Positions 36,001-50,576 of a DNA stretch of 64,000 bases are shown here, piece after piece. This DNA comes from Prosapia bicincta (lineage: Eukaryota > Arthropoda > Insecta > Hemiptera > Cercopidae): the NCBI GenBank assembly GCA_036971475.1, contig JBAIZL010000002.1:50435229-50499228 (forward strand), written 5' to 3'. The notes under the pieces were generated by a model. The model was not told where the DNA came from and did not search any database. It saw only the letters and a list, made by a program, of their open reading frames with translations. The number at the start of each line of letters is the position of its first letter. Within the stretch, counting starts at the first letter, position 1. A program made the translations under genes and the position numbers.

Positions 36001-39000
36001 TCAGACATACACATTATACATACTTAACTCATCAATGTATAACATCAGACATACACATTATGCATACTTAACTCATCAATGTATAACATCAGACATACAC
36101 ATTATGCATACTTAACTCATCAATGTATAACATCAGACATACACATTATGCATACTTAACTCATCAATGTATAACATCAGACATACACATTATGCATACT
36201 TAACTCATCAATATATAACATCAGACATACACATTATGCATACTTAACTCATCAATGTATAACATCAGACATACACATTATACATACTTAAAACTCCAAT
36301 GTATAACATCAGACATATACATTATACATACTTAAAACACCAATGTATAACATCAGACATACACATTATGCATACTTAACTCATCAATGTATAACATCAG
36401 ACATACATATTATGCATACTTAACTCACCAATGTATAACATCAGACATACACATTATGCATACTTAACTCATCAATGTATAACATCAGACATACACATTA
36501 TGCATACTTAACTCATCAATGTATAACATCAGACATACACATTATGCATACTTAACTCATCAATGTATAACATCAGACATACACATTATACATACTTAAA
36601 ACTCCAATGTATAACATCAGACATATACATTATACATGCTTAAAACACCAATGTATAACATCAGACATACACATTATGCATACTTAACTCATCAATGTAT
36701 AACATCAGACATACATATTATGCATACTTAACTCACCAATGTATAACATCAGACATACACATTATGCATACTTAACTCATCAATGTATAACATCAGACAT
36801 ACACATTATGCATACTTAACTCACCAATGTATAACATCAGATATACACATTATACATACTTAAAACGCCAATGTATAACATCAGACATAGACATTATACA
36901 TATTTTGAAAGTCAGAAATATGAGATCTATGAAACTAATCAGCAAACTATTTCAACAAAGCTAGAACAGGTTGACAGTAATAACAACAAATTCTAGCTGA
37001 GGTCTAATTACATTCCTGTGTTATTATTGTATTCTGTGCTGTGTAACATTAAAACTTTAATAATTTATGTAATTTTTATGTTATTTATTTATTTATATTA
37101 GTTGGTTCCATCTTCATGTGAGCTAGTAGTTATTAACTAAAAAGACTTTCAGCAATTTCTTGAGAATTTCATTTATAAAGTTGAACTTAATTTTAATATT
37201 TTCTAAATAATAAAATTTGTTCTCAAAATAATTTATAGGTAGTTAAATTTTGCACAAGTGAATTGACAAAAAACAAAAAACAAAAAATTCTACTCAATTA
37301 AAATTATTTAGCTATTTTAAATTTTAAACCATTTGATATTGTCATAAATAGTCAACATGTTTTTACTTTATGGTAGTAATAAAAGCCCAGTCCATTATTA
37401 ATTAGTGGAATCCCAAATTTTTAGTAAATATAGACTGTATTATACTTTTTTATAATACTTTTACTGAAACGGTTGTGACTAGACATTACAAGTAAACCAA
37501 ATAAAGCATTGACAATCAAGGACTTAAAACCTCCATTTAGAAAAAAAGCATTATACTTTAAAATCTTACTTAATCGGTCTCAAAAGGTTTTACTAAATAA
37601 AGATGTCCTTTAATAGAAGTTTCCCTGCAAAGCATACCTTCTAAGCAGGTAATCACCCCTTAACTATAGGGTTGTACGCGGACTGTTTGAATTTCACGGC
37701 TCTAGTTAGTTTCAGGAGAATCCGCTTGGTGTCGCTAGGTTCGTATAAATCAGCTGATTAAAACGTGGTATTTCAGTCGCAGATATCTTCATTTGTTGAT
37801 GAGTTATATGCAGTTTAGTACAGAGTGTTTTTTTGTTTGTCGGATTGTAAAATGAACAGCCTGAAGGAGCAACGAATTGGTTTTTTGAGGTTTGGGAATA
37901 AGAAAAAGTCACAAGGAGCAAGGTCAGGTAAGTAAGGGGGTGAGAAAGAACAGTGATCGAGTGTTTGGCCAAAAACTCACAAGTTCTGAGTGGTATAACA
38001 ATCACTGAAAGATATGATGTTGTGACTAGCAGCATGTTTGAGCAGTTGGGCTGTCTATGTTCATGGTCCCAACGTCATGTCTGTTGCCATTCATTTTGAT
38101 GCTCAGACCATCTGTGGTAAGGCTATTTACTGTTCCGGCCAAATTTACATTGTAACTGGTATATTACATTTTTGGATATTCAAGTATGATGATCCTGAAT
38201 CTTGAAGTCCACATTGGTTGCCAGGCTATGGAAACTATTTGTTGGGATATGTAATGCACATGTCTTACATCTAGGTCTATTGCACGAAAAGGAGCCATGA
38301 GGCGGTTTTTCAATAATTGGATCTGGTAGTTTAGGATGTACTAAAACATTTTTCAAGTTAGAAATTTGTCTGAACCAAATTTGTGGTGGATTTGAGAAAA
38401 GATCTTTGGTGTGGGTGGAAGCTTGAAGAATCTTGAAGCCATCCTTTAATATTTTGTTCAGCTTCTGTAAGCCTGGATGGTAATCTGTAACTAAAGACAG
38501 TTTCTTGTCTTCCATAGGTGATCTGTGTTCATCAGATGATTGAGCTAAGAGGATTTGATCCTCAACAAGTTGTTTAGAATATCCTCTTTTTTGGAAAGCT
38601 AGTAATATCTTTTTATTAAAGTCCTCCAGTGCTATATCATTGGAACAAATCCTCTTGGCCCTGATTGCCTGATTGTATGGAATGAACCTTTTTATATTCA
38701 TAGTGTGGTTGCTATTGAGATTGTATTGTAGATTGTTTGTCTGTTTGATGTGGACACCTGAATGGATATTACCATCTCTCAGTGTTACATCTACATCCAA
38801 GAAGGTGATAGCTGTTATAGATTTCTCCCAGGTGAACTGGAGTGTAGAGAAGAGTGATAACCCCTACAAAAATCTTTCCAGTGTTGAGATTCCCTGTGTC
38901 CAAATTACGAAGATGTTGTCTATATATCTGTACCAACATAACGGTTGTTGTGTTTGAGTTTTTAGGAATTCCACTTGGATATTACCCATGTACAGGTAAT

Positions 39001-42000
39001 TTCTTTCCTCAAACTGAATATTATTCTGTTCAAGAATGAATTTGGTGAGGTGAATAAGGAAAGTTGTAGTGGGGTAAGGATTATCTGATCGTTTGTTGAG
39101 GAAACTTTCGAGATCTGATAGACCATGTGCATGAGGGATATTGCTATAAAGAGAGGTAACATCTATGGTGAGGTAGTAAAGTGGTGATTATAGTACAGTG
39201 AGTCAATGCAGTAAGTCTGTACATCGTGATTATGTGGTCAGTTATTGTAATCATTCGGTTATTGTTATCAAATATGCTTCTAACAAATATGATTACAATG
39301 CGTAGGGGCTACTGTATTTTGAATAACATGTACCAGATGTACTTGTGATTTTAATCACAAATATTGTTTTCAATTTCTAATTTCAATTATTGCTCTATTA
39401 TTAATTCTCATTTACATCTATTTGTTATAATTTCTTCTCAAATAATCTGTATTATTTTATTAGTTACAAGGTGTCACATTTCACAATTTCAAAGCTAATT
39501 CTTGTCAACATTAACTATAGCCAATAAATTAAACAAAATACTTACTTTGGGAGCGGGTTTACATCTATTGTTCAAGGATAAAGCAAATAATTTCATATTG
39601 TCTGACTTTAATAGTATAACTTCTTTTTTTTAATATTACATGAATTACTTGAAAGATCAGTCCTAATACTCACTTGTAATATTGTTTCTCAAACACACTG
39701 AATTTTATTAGTTATTTACTAAGTTGCATTATCCATTTAACATGTTTTTGTCATTTAATCTGTCCTAAAGTATTTCTAAGCACAGTAATTAAATTTGTTT
39801 ACAAGAAATCTTACTTTCGGAAACGGTTGATGCCCATTGCCAAAGAATGATGCAAGTAGTAGTCAGTAACTTGTTCCCATATTGGAGTGGGATGTTCAGT
39901 TGGAATAAATAACCCTAGGAAAAGGTTCATTGCATGTTGTTTCTCTGCATCTGTGCATAGAAAAGTGAATACACAAATAATTTTACTAAACAGCACTCAA
40001 AATTTAATACTCAATGCTTAAAAATTTAAAATATTTTTCAAGCTTCAAACACAACAATTTAACATAAAATATATCTAAATAATTTCCTTTAAGAAATCAA
40101 ATGTAAGTACAAGATATTTTCAAATCATAACCAAAATATTTACTTTTACACATTTTACAGACAAAATATTTAATTTTTAAAAGTAAATAAAATATTTTCA
40201 AAACACAAGAAAAAAACATATTAAATAAACAAATTATATATAAATTTTGATCACAATATAGAAAACATTCATTTGAATCTGCTGCAACCCAGACTAACAA
40301 TGCTTCTAACCAGCCAACATAGATACTTACAAAAATCACTGAATGTAGTGTAATAAAAAAATGTTTTATCCCAGTAAGTTTTTTATACATTACCTAAACA
40401 GTTAAGAAATCATTATTTGTTTAATTCAAATGTAAAGTTTCGCTGTTGATCATGAACAAAAAAAACCACAAGTATGGTACCTTTAAAAACCCACATAAAA
40501 ATTTTGTTTGTACAAAGTATATGCAATTCCTGCCTGAAAATGTTAGTTATACCTGAGAAAGTGTTGCTGTAATAACGACTTAGAGTTTGCATTATATCAT
40601 TTCCCTGTGAGGTCCATGGAGCAGTTTTGCGGTATGTTTTAATACGGTGAACTAACTGAGATCCGCCATATTGTAAAGCCAACGTATCACCATGGTCTTC
40701 ATATAACACCTCTAGCAATCTTACACAGTCAGAGTCAAAATCCAGGTTTGGCCACTCCAGTAGTCCCATGGAACAAAGCTGTAAGTGTTCCAAACTCTTA
40801 ATTTATAAATCACCTAATAAATTATACATTTACAATATTTAAGCAAAATAATAATGAAACACAACATAATCTTTTGTTACAAAATATACAGTGTTAGAAA
40901 ACTTAAAATTATAATGTAAATGAAAAAACAATATGAAAACAAGCATAGGTATTTAACTTTCTAGCTTCTGTTATAATTTTACTTTGCAATCATTTTAGCA
41001 CTGACGTAACAATACACAATTTGGATAAACAAATAATTTATTTAATTTAGTTTTTATTCACACACTGACAATCATACAAATGAATATGCAGTAAAACCAG
41101 TAGTTTTTGCTAATTAAAAATTTACAAAAATCAACAAACTTTTGTTCAAAGAAAAATGTAATATTTGTTCTACTTCTATAATTTCAATTTTATTTTTCTA
41201 CATATTTTTTTATTTCTACATATTTTTACTTTTTACAAATTAGTGTCAATACTTAATCAAAATGTTTTCAAGGCATCAGGCTTATGATATAGCAGCAAAT
41301 CATGAATAATGGATAAAATAAAGAAAATGAAATCTCGAAAATATAACTTTTAAGAGAATAATGTTTCATACCATACAATTATTATTTTTTAACAGCATTT
41401 TTATCACTATTTTTTAACAGCATTCATGTAATTATATATTGTGTAACAAAAGAAGGAACAAATTTTAATGGAATATTTTTAATTTATGATTACTAAAGAG
41501 TAAAGATAACTAGGGATTTAAATACGTATTTAAGGAACAATGAGAGATAACATGCAACAATTGCTGAACCTGTACCTAGTTTCAAGTTGGTTTCACTCTC
41601 ACGTCATATAATTTTAAAAAAATTCAACTGGTTCTATTACTTCATAGCTTGAAAATATGTTACAGCTGAATTTACCACATTAATTTTTAAAACTTATCTG
41701 CTGTGGCAATACGTATCCATTACTTGAGATATGGATTTACTAAAAAATTAATTATTTGCATATGTGCTGTGACAATATACAATAGTGGCAGAAGTTTAAA
41801 AGTACAGTAATGCTTTATTCATTGTATTCCTAACATCTTGTAGATCTCCGCACTTCCTCATATGGTCACCTTTCACAATATAGACAGGTATCCTGCATAA
41901 TGTGAAAATCTCAGATGGTGTGAGGTGTAGTTTATACTGATGAGCCAAAAGACAGTCCTGACCCATAACCATTCAAAATGTTTTAATAGGAACATTAGTC

Positions 42001-45000
42001 ATTTGTATATATTCGTCAGCTGCTAGAAAATCAAAGTACTGTAACTCAGTATCACATACCTTCCTTATTCCCAGAGTAATGTCTCCCTGATTACAATTTA
42101 AAAACAGTTTTAATTTTAAATGTTGATGGTGCTGATACATTGTCATGTTTAAATACTGAAATTAACCAGAACAGCAAACTTACAACCAGGCAGGATTCTT
42201 TTGTTTTTACACTAAGTTGGAACTATAACTGTAATGTACTTTATTTAGGTAAAATATTGGTTATTATATGACATTTTCAATTAATCAAACCTAGGGTTTG
42301 GTTCCTAGGTCGCCAAACTAAAGAAGAAAATAAAAGAGTACTAAATACTAGGCTGAAGAATTTTTAAAAAATCATTCATTCAATATTTCTCTGAGATTTT
42401 AATACAATTTTAAATATAAAATTTTAAATACAAAATACAACATGACACCAACAACAAAGATAAACTACAAGCGCCAGGTGTAAACAAACTAAACTGTGAC
42501 AAATGCAACAAATTCTATACTGGACAACCAGGTGGCAGCTTTAAACAAAGAGTTGAGGAATACAAACAGAACACCAACTCAGCATTTTACAATCACATAA
42601 AAGAAACAGGACACAAATTCACAGACATTTACCATAACCTATAAATCCTACACAAAATAAAAAAAGGACCTCATCTCAACACACTAGAACAATGTGAAAT
42701 TTACACACACAAAAACACAAAGTACAAACATATTAAACGAACAAACACAATACAAATCACACACACTCTTTGATACTATCGAAAACCTACCTTTAAAACC
42801 ATCATTGCTTGACCCAACATCTCCAAGCAGAAATCGCTGAAGAAGATCGCCACATAGCGATCGAAAACATTCTGTCAGTAAGTTTTCACAAATTTACAAA
42901 ATTTAAAGTTCGGAGTCATAAACTAATGTTAAAGTGATTCATTTTAAATATGTTATGATAATAACTGCACTTTATAAATTTTAATACAAGAGCAATAAAT
43001 TTACAAAACGTTTTTATATCTTTTTTATTTAATTATCAACTAAAATTTGGTTTAGGATGATTACAACTAAAGAATTTTTCAATATATTGTTATCAGCATT
43101 TTCATTCCTTAGTTTTTTTTGAAATATTTCAATTGTTTTTTATTACAATTATAGTTTTATACTTTCTTTCAAATTTTCAGATTTTCTTTAAACATTTATG
43201 TATTAATTGTTGAAATATTCTTACAAACCTGGTATCCTAGTGCGCACTTCCCCAACGCAAACTGAGCAGTATTGGTACGGTCAAGGCAGTCCACACAGTT
43301 AACACGGATAATACCTGTTTGTAACCTCCCTGGATTTCCTTCCCTGCCAAGTATTGTAGATGGTTGCTGATTTCCATAAGCATCATGACTACAATATAAC
43401 CCAGTTTTTGTAATAGCACTTCGAGCAATGTCAGCAAGTCTGCCCATAACATTAGCTTCTTTCCTAATAATTAACAAATATTTAGTCAGAAATTTAAAGG
43501 TTATAAAAGAAATACAACTCTCAGATACCTGGCCAAAAACTCAAGTGTACTAACAATACCTTCATGGTGTTCTCTTGACTTCATACCATTAATGTTATCC
43601 ACTTAAAACTAATCATTTAAATTGTTGTATATACTCTTGATAACTATAATAACATCCTTCTGGAAAGCTTGTGGGTATGGAAGTTATGGGCTATTCCTAT
43701 ATTTTGATTTCAATAAGGAATTGTACTTTTAATTATGAAAGTTTGAAAGGTTTTTCACAACTATCTATTAGATGACTATATTTGTATACAAATATATAAT
43801 GTATGAATGTACATAATTCCAAGGTCACAATATTAACTGACACTAGATGGAATACAAATAACATACTGTTAACTTTTTAATTAAATTATATTTTAAAAGA
43901 CATGGAATTGACATTTTTGTAGAAATAAAATCTTTAATTTATTGTCTGTATAATTAGGGTAATTCTGCAATAATTAAATGAACTAATTAATTATATAGAT
44001 AACTTTTTATTTTTATTGTTTTTTAGTTAATTAGAGCTTAGCTAGTGAGAACTATTCACAAAGGTAAAAGTCAAAATAATGAACTCAAAATCTCACAAAA
44101 AATTAGTTTTTAATAAACACACACACAACAAACTAGTTTCGGCGACGATGTCGCCTTCCTTAGTGCTTGGCTACTACTAACATAGAAATGAATTTTATTG
44201 CTTGACTTTATATTTTTATCTTGTTTGTTTTAGTTGACTTGTACGATAGCTTGACAATATGTTAGTAGTAGCCAAGCACTGAGGAAGGCGACATCGTAGC
44301 CGAAACTAGTGTGTGTTAATTAAAAACTAATTTTTTGTGAGATTTTGAGTTCACTATTTTGACTTTTACCTTTATAACTTGTTACAATTACTGATTTCTT
44401 ATCATTATATGTTTTATGACCAGAGAAATATTAAGAGCAATATTCATGATAACATTAAATTTTCTGGCTGCCATAATTATAAATAATATTGACATAATGA
44501 TTGAAATTTAGAAATAAAATATTGAATTTATTAAAATTTTGAGAATTACATCACACTTTATTTGAAACATTTGTTATCCATAAATTTACTGAAAATAAAA
44601 CCGTCCTCAAAATGCAATGTGAGAATGGCAGATGAAGTTTTGTTTCATTTCTATGTTACATGAACACAAGAATGCAAATAATCTATAAATCTTTCATGGC
44701 TGCATTAGAAAAACAACGTCTATGATTAGGGTCAGCATTAAGTTGATAATGATAGTCTAGTCCAGCAAATAGTTTTTCACAATATATATATTTGTATATA
44801 TATATATATATATTTTTAAATACTTTCATTATAATTTAGCAAATCATGAATAAAATTTCAGCACAAAAGTTATGCCAAATGTCATAGTAAAAAAAATGCA
44901 CAAATTTAATTCAGCAAGTAAAACTGCAGTCTACATATATAAGAAGATAGTTTTAAAGGTTAGGAAAATTCACACACAAATTCAGTTCAATGACAATACC

Positions 45001-48000
45001 TAAATACAGTAGAGTCTCGATATTCCAAGTCCTGATTTTCCGAGCTTCCATTAAATTTGAGCCTGTTTTAATTTGATATTATTTTATATATTTGAAAGAA
45101 AATGATAAATCTGGATTCCAAGAATTGTTTATAACTGTACGGTACGCAAAGGAAATCAGTTGGGCTTCCAAGAAATGTTTACAGTAATAAGGAATGCAAA
45201 GGAAATCAGTCGGGCTGCAAAGTAATGTTTATATCAATACAGTATGCAAGAGAAATGAACCGGGTTTCCAAAAAATGATGATATCAGTACAATATACCAA
45301 GAAAATGAGTCGGGCTTCCAAGAAATGTTCATATCAATGCAGTATGCGAAAGAAATGAGTCGGCCTTCCAAGAAAAGATTATATACAGCTTATTTTGTAC
45401 ATTATTAACTATAGTATGCGCTATAGTAATGAACAGGAACGTTTTTCCGAGTAATCAGAGTTTTCGGTAATCTGATGGGGCCTCGGTCCCATCTACCTCG
45501 AATTATCGAGACTCTACTGAATATAATTTTACACTCAATAACAGTAAAATAAACATTAAAAATTACAAAAAACCAGCAGAAATTGCTGTAGAAATCAAAC
45601 AACAAAATTTGCTAACATAAAAAAAACATGAAAACATTATGCAAAACAAAAACACTCTAACCATATGCTACGCCAAATTCACCTTAAGTTCACCAACACC
45701 ATCAGATAGGATTTTAATTGCTTAGATCAGCTAAAAATGTTTTGTCTCAGTAAGTTTATAAATTTCTTTTAAATATAAGTTCAAGCAAGTTGTGATATTA
45801 CAGTGTTGTTATATGAAAGATTATTTGAATATCAGGAACAATAAAATCATTGAGTCATATTTTAAATTAAAACTCAATATAATATTGTGCATCCTTTAAA
45901 ACTAACCTTAGGATTAATGATTATATAGTATTCAGTGATGAGTCATTTTTAAATGCCTTGTGAAAATTTAATTAGTTATTTTTACAATTCTATTTAATTT
46001 ATTGGATTTTTTAGGATTTTGATGATTTTTTGAGGATTAGTTCTATCACTTATTTGCCATTTTTCTTTACTTCAATTTTCTTGTATATAAATCTCTCTGA
46101 TTTAAAAAAGAAATCCAGTTCACCTGAAATATATCCAATAATTTAGTGTGTTTAAAGTAGCTTAAACATATAGTATCTTACGACATTATCTTGTATGTAA
46201 TGAAAAAAATTATGCACAGCGTGATTAATGCATGTATCATGTCTAGTATGAGGTCCTTAAGATGTCAACTGAATGCAAAATATCATCAGATATGAAAACA
46301 TGTAAAATGTTGTTAGTGTCAGCTGTGTATATTACAAAAATCTTGAAGCCATCCCAACTGAACAGCAAATATTGAGATTTTGAGCTAGTTTGTCACACAA
46401 AAAAAGTTTAACAGTCACTAAGAGAAATTTAAAACCTGCTATAAATGGAACCACATACTTCAAAAAATTTTGCAATTTAGTGAAGAACAACTCTATTCCT
46501 TGATGTTGTGGTTCTAACTGCTTGGCGATCTTCGACAGCAAGTACAGATCTAATATTACCTTGTTCATTCTCTAGTAACAGCATTGTTGCAGCAATATAT
46601 AACATATATAAAGTGTAATATATACAAAGCTTATAAACTATTTTGTAACAAAATATTCCTTTTACGAGATAGATATGTGTAATATATTTTAAAGTTGTGT
46701 ACAAAGATTAAAGGATTTTTTTTAGCTATGGTATGTAGTCCTTACCCTTTATTCATTCTAGCCATATCAAAACTGATATAATGAATATGATGGTCAGGAG
46801 GTAAAAACTGGTTCAAGTATCGAATTGCTGAACTAAACTCCTCACTGAGAATTGACTCATGCTTTTTCTTCTCTCTTTTCTTCACCAAGTTTAGAATAAT
46901 TATTGGTGAACCATAACGACGAAGTAATTTATTAAAATGTTGTCCTGTAAAATATAATAAAAAATAGGTTTATTGTTATTAGCTTTTATAAAAATATTTA
47001 TAAAATTCAATTTTATATCAAATACACATACACAGGTGCATATACATGCCCACAAATATGTACATGTGTGTGTGTGTGTGTGTTCAGATAGACAAACACA
47101 CACACACTCACACATATGCATACATTGTAAAAACTATATTAAAAAAACTAATTTATTTTTACTTTATTGGATACTATTGCCTCCGCACGGAGATGTCTCT
47201 TGTTTTCTTAGGACATCTTTTTTAACTTTATTTTACAAACTAAAATGATAGTTTATGATTCTGTTCATAACTAATCTAAGTGTTTAGTAATCCATAGCAA
47301 TATAACATTTATATTTTCCTTAAAACTCATCAATTATGCTACATTTAATATAATTGTTAAAAACAACTTTTTAGAATTTTAAATCTATCAACTGCAGTAA
47401 AATCCGCTTAATTTGATTTTCAAGGGACCATTCAAAAATACTGTCTTAAACGGAAAATGTCTTAATCGGGAATAGAAAATACTGTATCTTCTCACTATTA
47501 TACGTGCTGTATTACTCAAACATATTCACCAAAACAATTTTAAACAAAAAAATCATGAAATAATTAAATGCGAATGTACTTAACACAGATATATGCATTT
47601 AAAGGAAAACCATAACCTACATACTGTACAATATTACATTACTACTGTATAGAGTGAATATTTTTCTAGTGTTTATATCTTTTTTAAATAATTTTTAATC
47701 TTATTTTGCTTGAATTTTTTAAAGAAGAATTTAGAATCAATGTTTCCAATTGATTAAACTTTTCAATAGCTCTGTCTGAAATTCCGGGCACATTGATAAT
47801 GTACTGTCTCACATCAGCACAAAATCCTGCAGCATGCGTTACTGGCGGCAGAGGCTTGTCTTCTTCATTATCATCATCATCCTCACTCTCATCATTTGTA
47901 GTGGAAGCTATTAAATCAATGTCTGTCATAAATTCCTGTACTGTTCGTATCTAACAAGTCGCAATACTATTGTCGACAAATACGTAGTCGGAAATGTTAT

Positions 48001-50539
48001 CAAATAAGATTTCCTCAACTTTCATGTCAGTACACTCCAATGCCACTTTACACTGAGACCATTTGACACCCGCTATTATGAAAACATTTTTAATGGGCTC
48101 AGGACGGGCTTCAGTCCATGGTGAAGCAACATAATTAATAGCATCCAAAATGTTTACAGGATGTTGCTGATTACCTTCTTTCATGGCAGATAGATATCTT
48201 TGTACTAGTCGCTTATGATTATGCTTTTTTACAACTTCTATTATCCAATAGTCCATGGGTTCTACAGTTATCAATAAGTAGAAGAATCTTTCTATTCTTT
48301 CTTAGAAAAATAGGATTGAGCTGTTTTACCCATAAAACAAATTCTTCTCCTGTCATCCATGCATGACGCTATACAGAATAAGATTACACTCTAACGAATG
48401 AATGTTCTTGAAACATCGAGATGACTTCGACATTCCCACGACCAACAATTTAAGTTTTTCTGAACCATCTACTATTCCGCACACTAGAACTGAAAGTTTC
48501 TCTTTACTTACTTCTCTACCATGGCATTTGTCCTTATTATAAACAAGCAAATTATCTGGCATAGGTTTGAAAAAAGGTCCAGACTAGTCAGCATTAAAAA
48601 CATCAGATGGGGAGAAATCCTTCAGCAACTGTGGTAACAGGGTTTCTCTCCACGAAGCAACATCTTCCTCATTTACTGACTCCGCTTCTCCACTGATCTG
48701 ACGATATACAAGGCCATATCTTGTTTTGAATTGGTCAATCCATCCACTGGACCCAGTAAAATTATTAATTTGAAGCTCTTTGCGATTTCTAGTGCTTTTT
48801 TTGCTAGTAATGTCCCATTTGTAGGCAGATGTAAGCTACAAGCATGATGAAACCTTTGTAACAAAACTTTTTTACAATTCTTCTAGCTTACCAGTCTTTA
48901 TTTTCTCTCTTTTTGTTTCCCCTTGTACTGTGTTTCCTTCTAATTTCCTTTTCTTTTTTAAAATTGTTTTTAATATGAAACTCAAAATGTCCAGACATCT
49001 CATAAGACTAAAATCACACTACTCTATACTTGATAACAACTACACACTGTAATAATAAATGATCCTATGGCACATTCAGTTATGTATTTATTGTACAAAA
49101 TCTCTATTGTGACTGACTAGAATCTACTGACTAGGTTTTGTATGATATTCTTGTTTAGAGGATGTAGGAAAAGTGGAGAAGGGTAAAAGGGAGAGAGGAG
49201 AAAAGACATTCATGGTATATTGTATACTGTACATGTGCACATACAGAAAACAAATCAAGACATTTTATTATAAGCAAACAGAAACATGCTGATGTCATCC
49301 TATGCCTTGTGAACTCATGGGTTCTCTATCATTGATGTAAAGTCGTGCTGAATCATTTTAGGTGGACTTTATTAATATTAAGTACCACTAATACCTACTT
49401 TAAAAAATTGCAGTGATACTATTTTGTAAACCTTTAAATGTTTTTAAAATGTTTTTAAAATGTTTAATAATTAATTTGTTGTATTATATTAAGGAGGGGG
49501 TATCTACTTTCCCTATTTATAAAGCTAAACATTTTAACATAAGCCCTACACAGATTTCATTTGCCAAAGCTAGTAAAAATCCGAGCGTTAAAATAACCTA
49601 TTTTTGTATATCGCTATGACAAACCATGAAGTGTTTAGAATTCATAAATATGATTAATTTAGCACTAAAAGTTCAACATTTTTGTGACATGTTACACATG
49701 TGTTTATATATTTAAAAATGAAAGACACCCTCTTGAATTTTTAAAAGTTAAATCCATGAAGATCCTTGAATTAAAAAAAAATATAGTTTAAACAGAAAGT
49801 TCAATATTTTATAATGCCAAAAAATATTGTTGCAAAATAATTTTTGTTTCAAAATTGAATAAAGTATTACTATACATATTTTATGGAAGAAACTTGAATT
49901 AATGATTTGGAAATTAAGATCAAACTTATTAGTTTTATTTATAAATATTTATTGCTATATGTGAAGAAGGTGTTCACTAAACAATACACATTAAAAATAT
50001 AGATTTTGTAATTACTAAAAACTTCTTAAGTTCAAAATATAAGCAAAAATATTTTAAACTCAAAATTTTGAAAATCCACTTATAATTTATGCATGTAAGT
50101 AGAATTTAAACTGGATTTTTAGTATGACTCGTCAAACCATCCTGGGCAAGGAGAGGATTCACATCGATGAATGGGAGAACCTCATTGACCATGGTACATC
50201 TCTATTCTGTTGCTGAAAAGCCAAAACTGAGCAATAGGTCCCTCCTAAAGTTTGGTTACACATAATTACATTTATACTAACAAAGGTGTTGAAACTACCA
50301 AAATTTTGATTCCGTTACAAGCAAAGTTTGCTTACTGCTCTTTCAAGGACACAAGTGATTGATTGTGCTAACAAGTTGAAAAATGGACGTGAACCTGTAG
50401 AAACTGAAGTCACTATCAAAGTGTTCATATCATTATTACACAGTATCTTGACTACACAAATGTCTGTGACCATTAGTTAAAAACATAATAATAATATGCT
50501 ACGCAACATGTGGTAAAACTTCTTGCTCAATCATGGCTG

Positions 50540-50576
<37 letters not shown>

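Larger units (their letters stand above)
44060..44373. mobile_element. Palindromic element with two head-to-head hammerhead-like motifs (second family)
   Basis: Arms 44060-44184 and 44258-44373 are near-perfect reverse complements of about 120 bases, separated by about 73 bases. Each arm carries a hammerhead-like motif whose 5' side faces the centre. No coding capacity. The sequence is unrelated to the palindromes at 33823 and 56565, although the layout is the same. Confidence 0.75.

Noticed and set aside
35796..36905. CRISPR-like array
   Set aside because: The whole 44-bp unit repeats with no unique spacers, and the context is a eukaryotic intron. It is a minisatellite.
46900..47248. Frames with long His/Thr or Val/Cys runs over CA/TG repeats
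   Set aside because: Translations of microsatellite sequence. The same holds for frames at 50510-50731 and 53822-54109.
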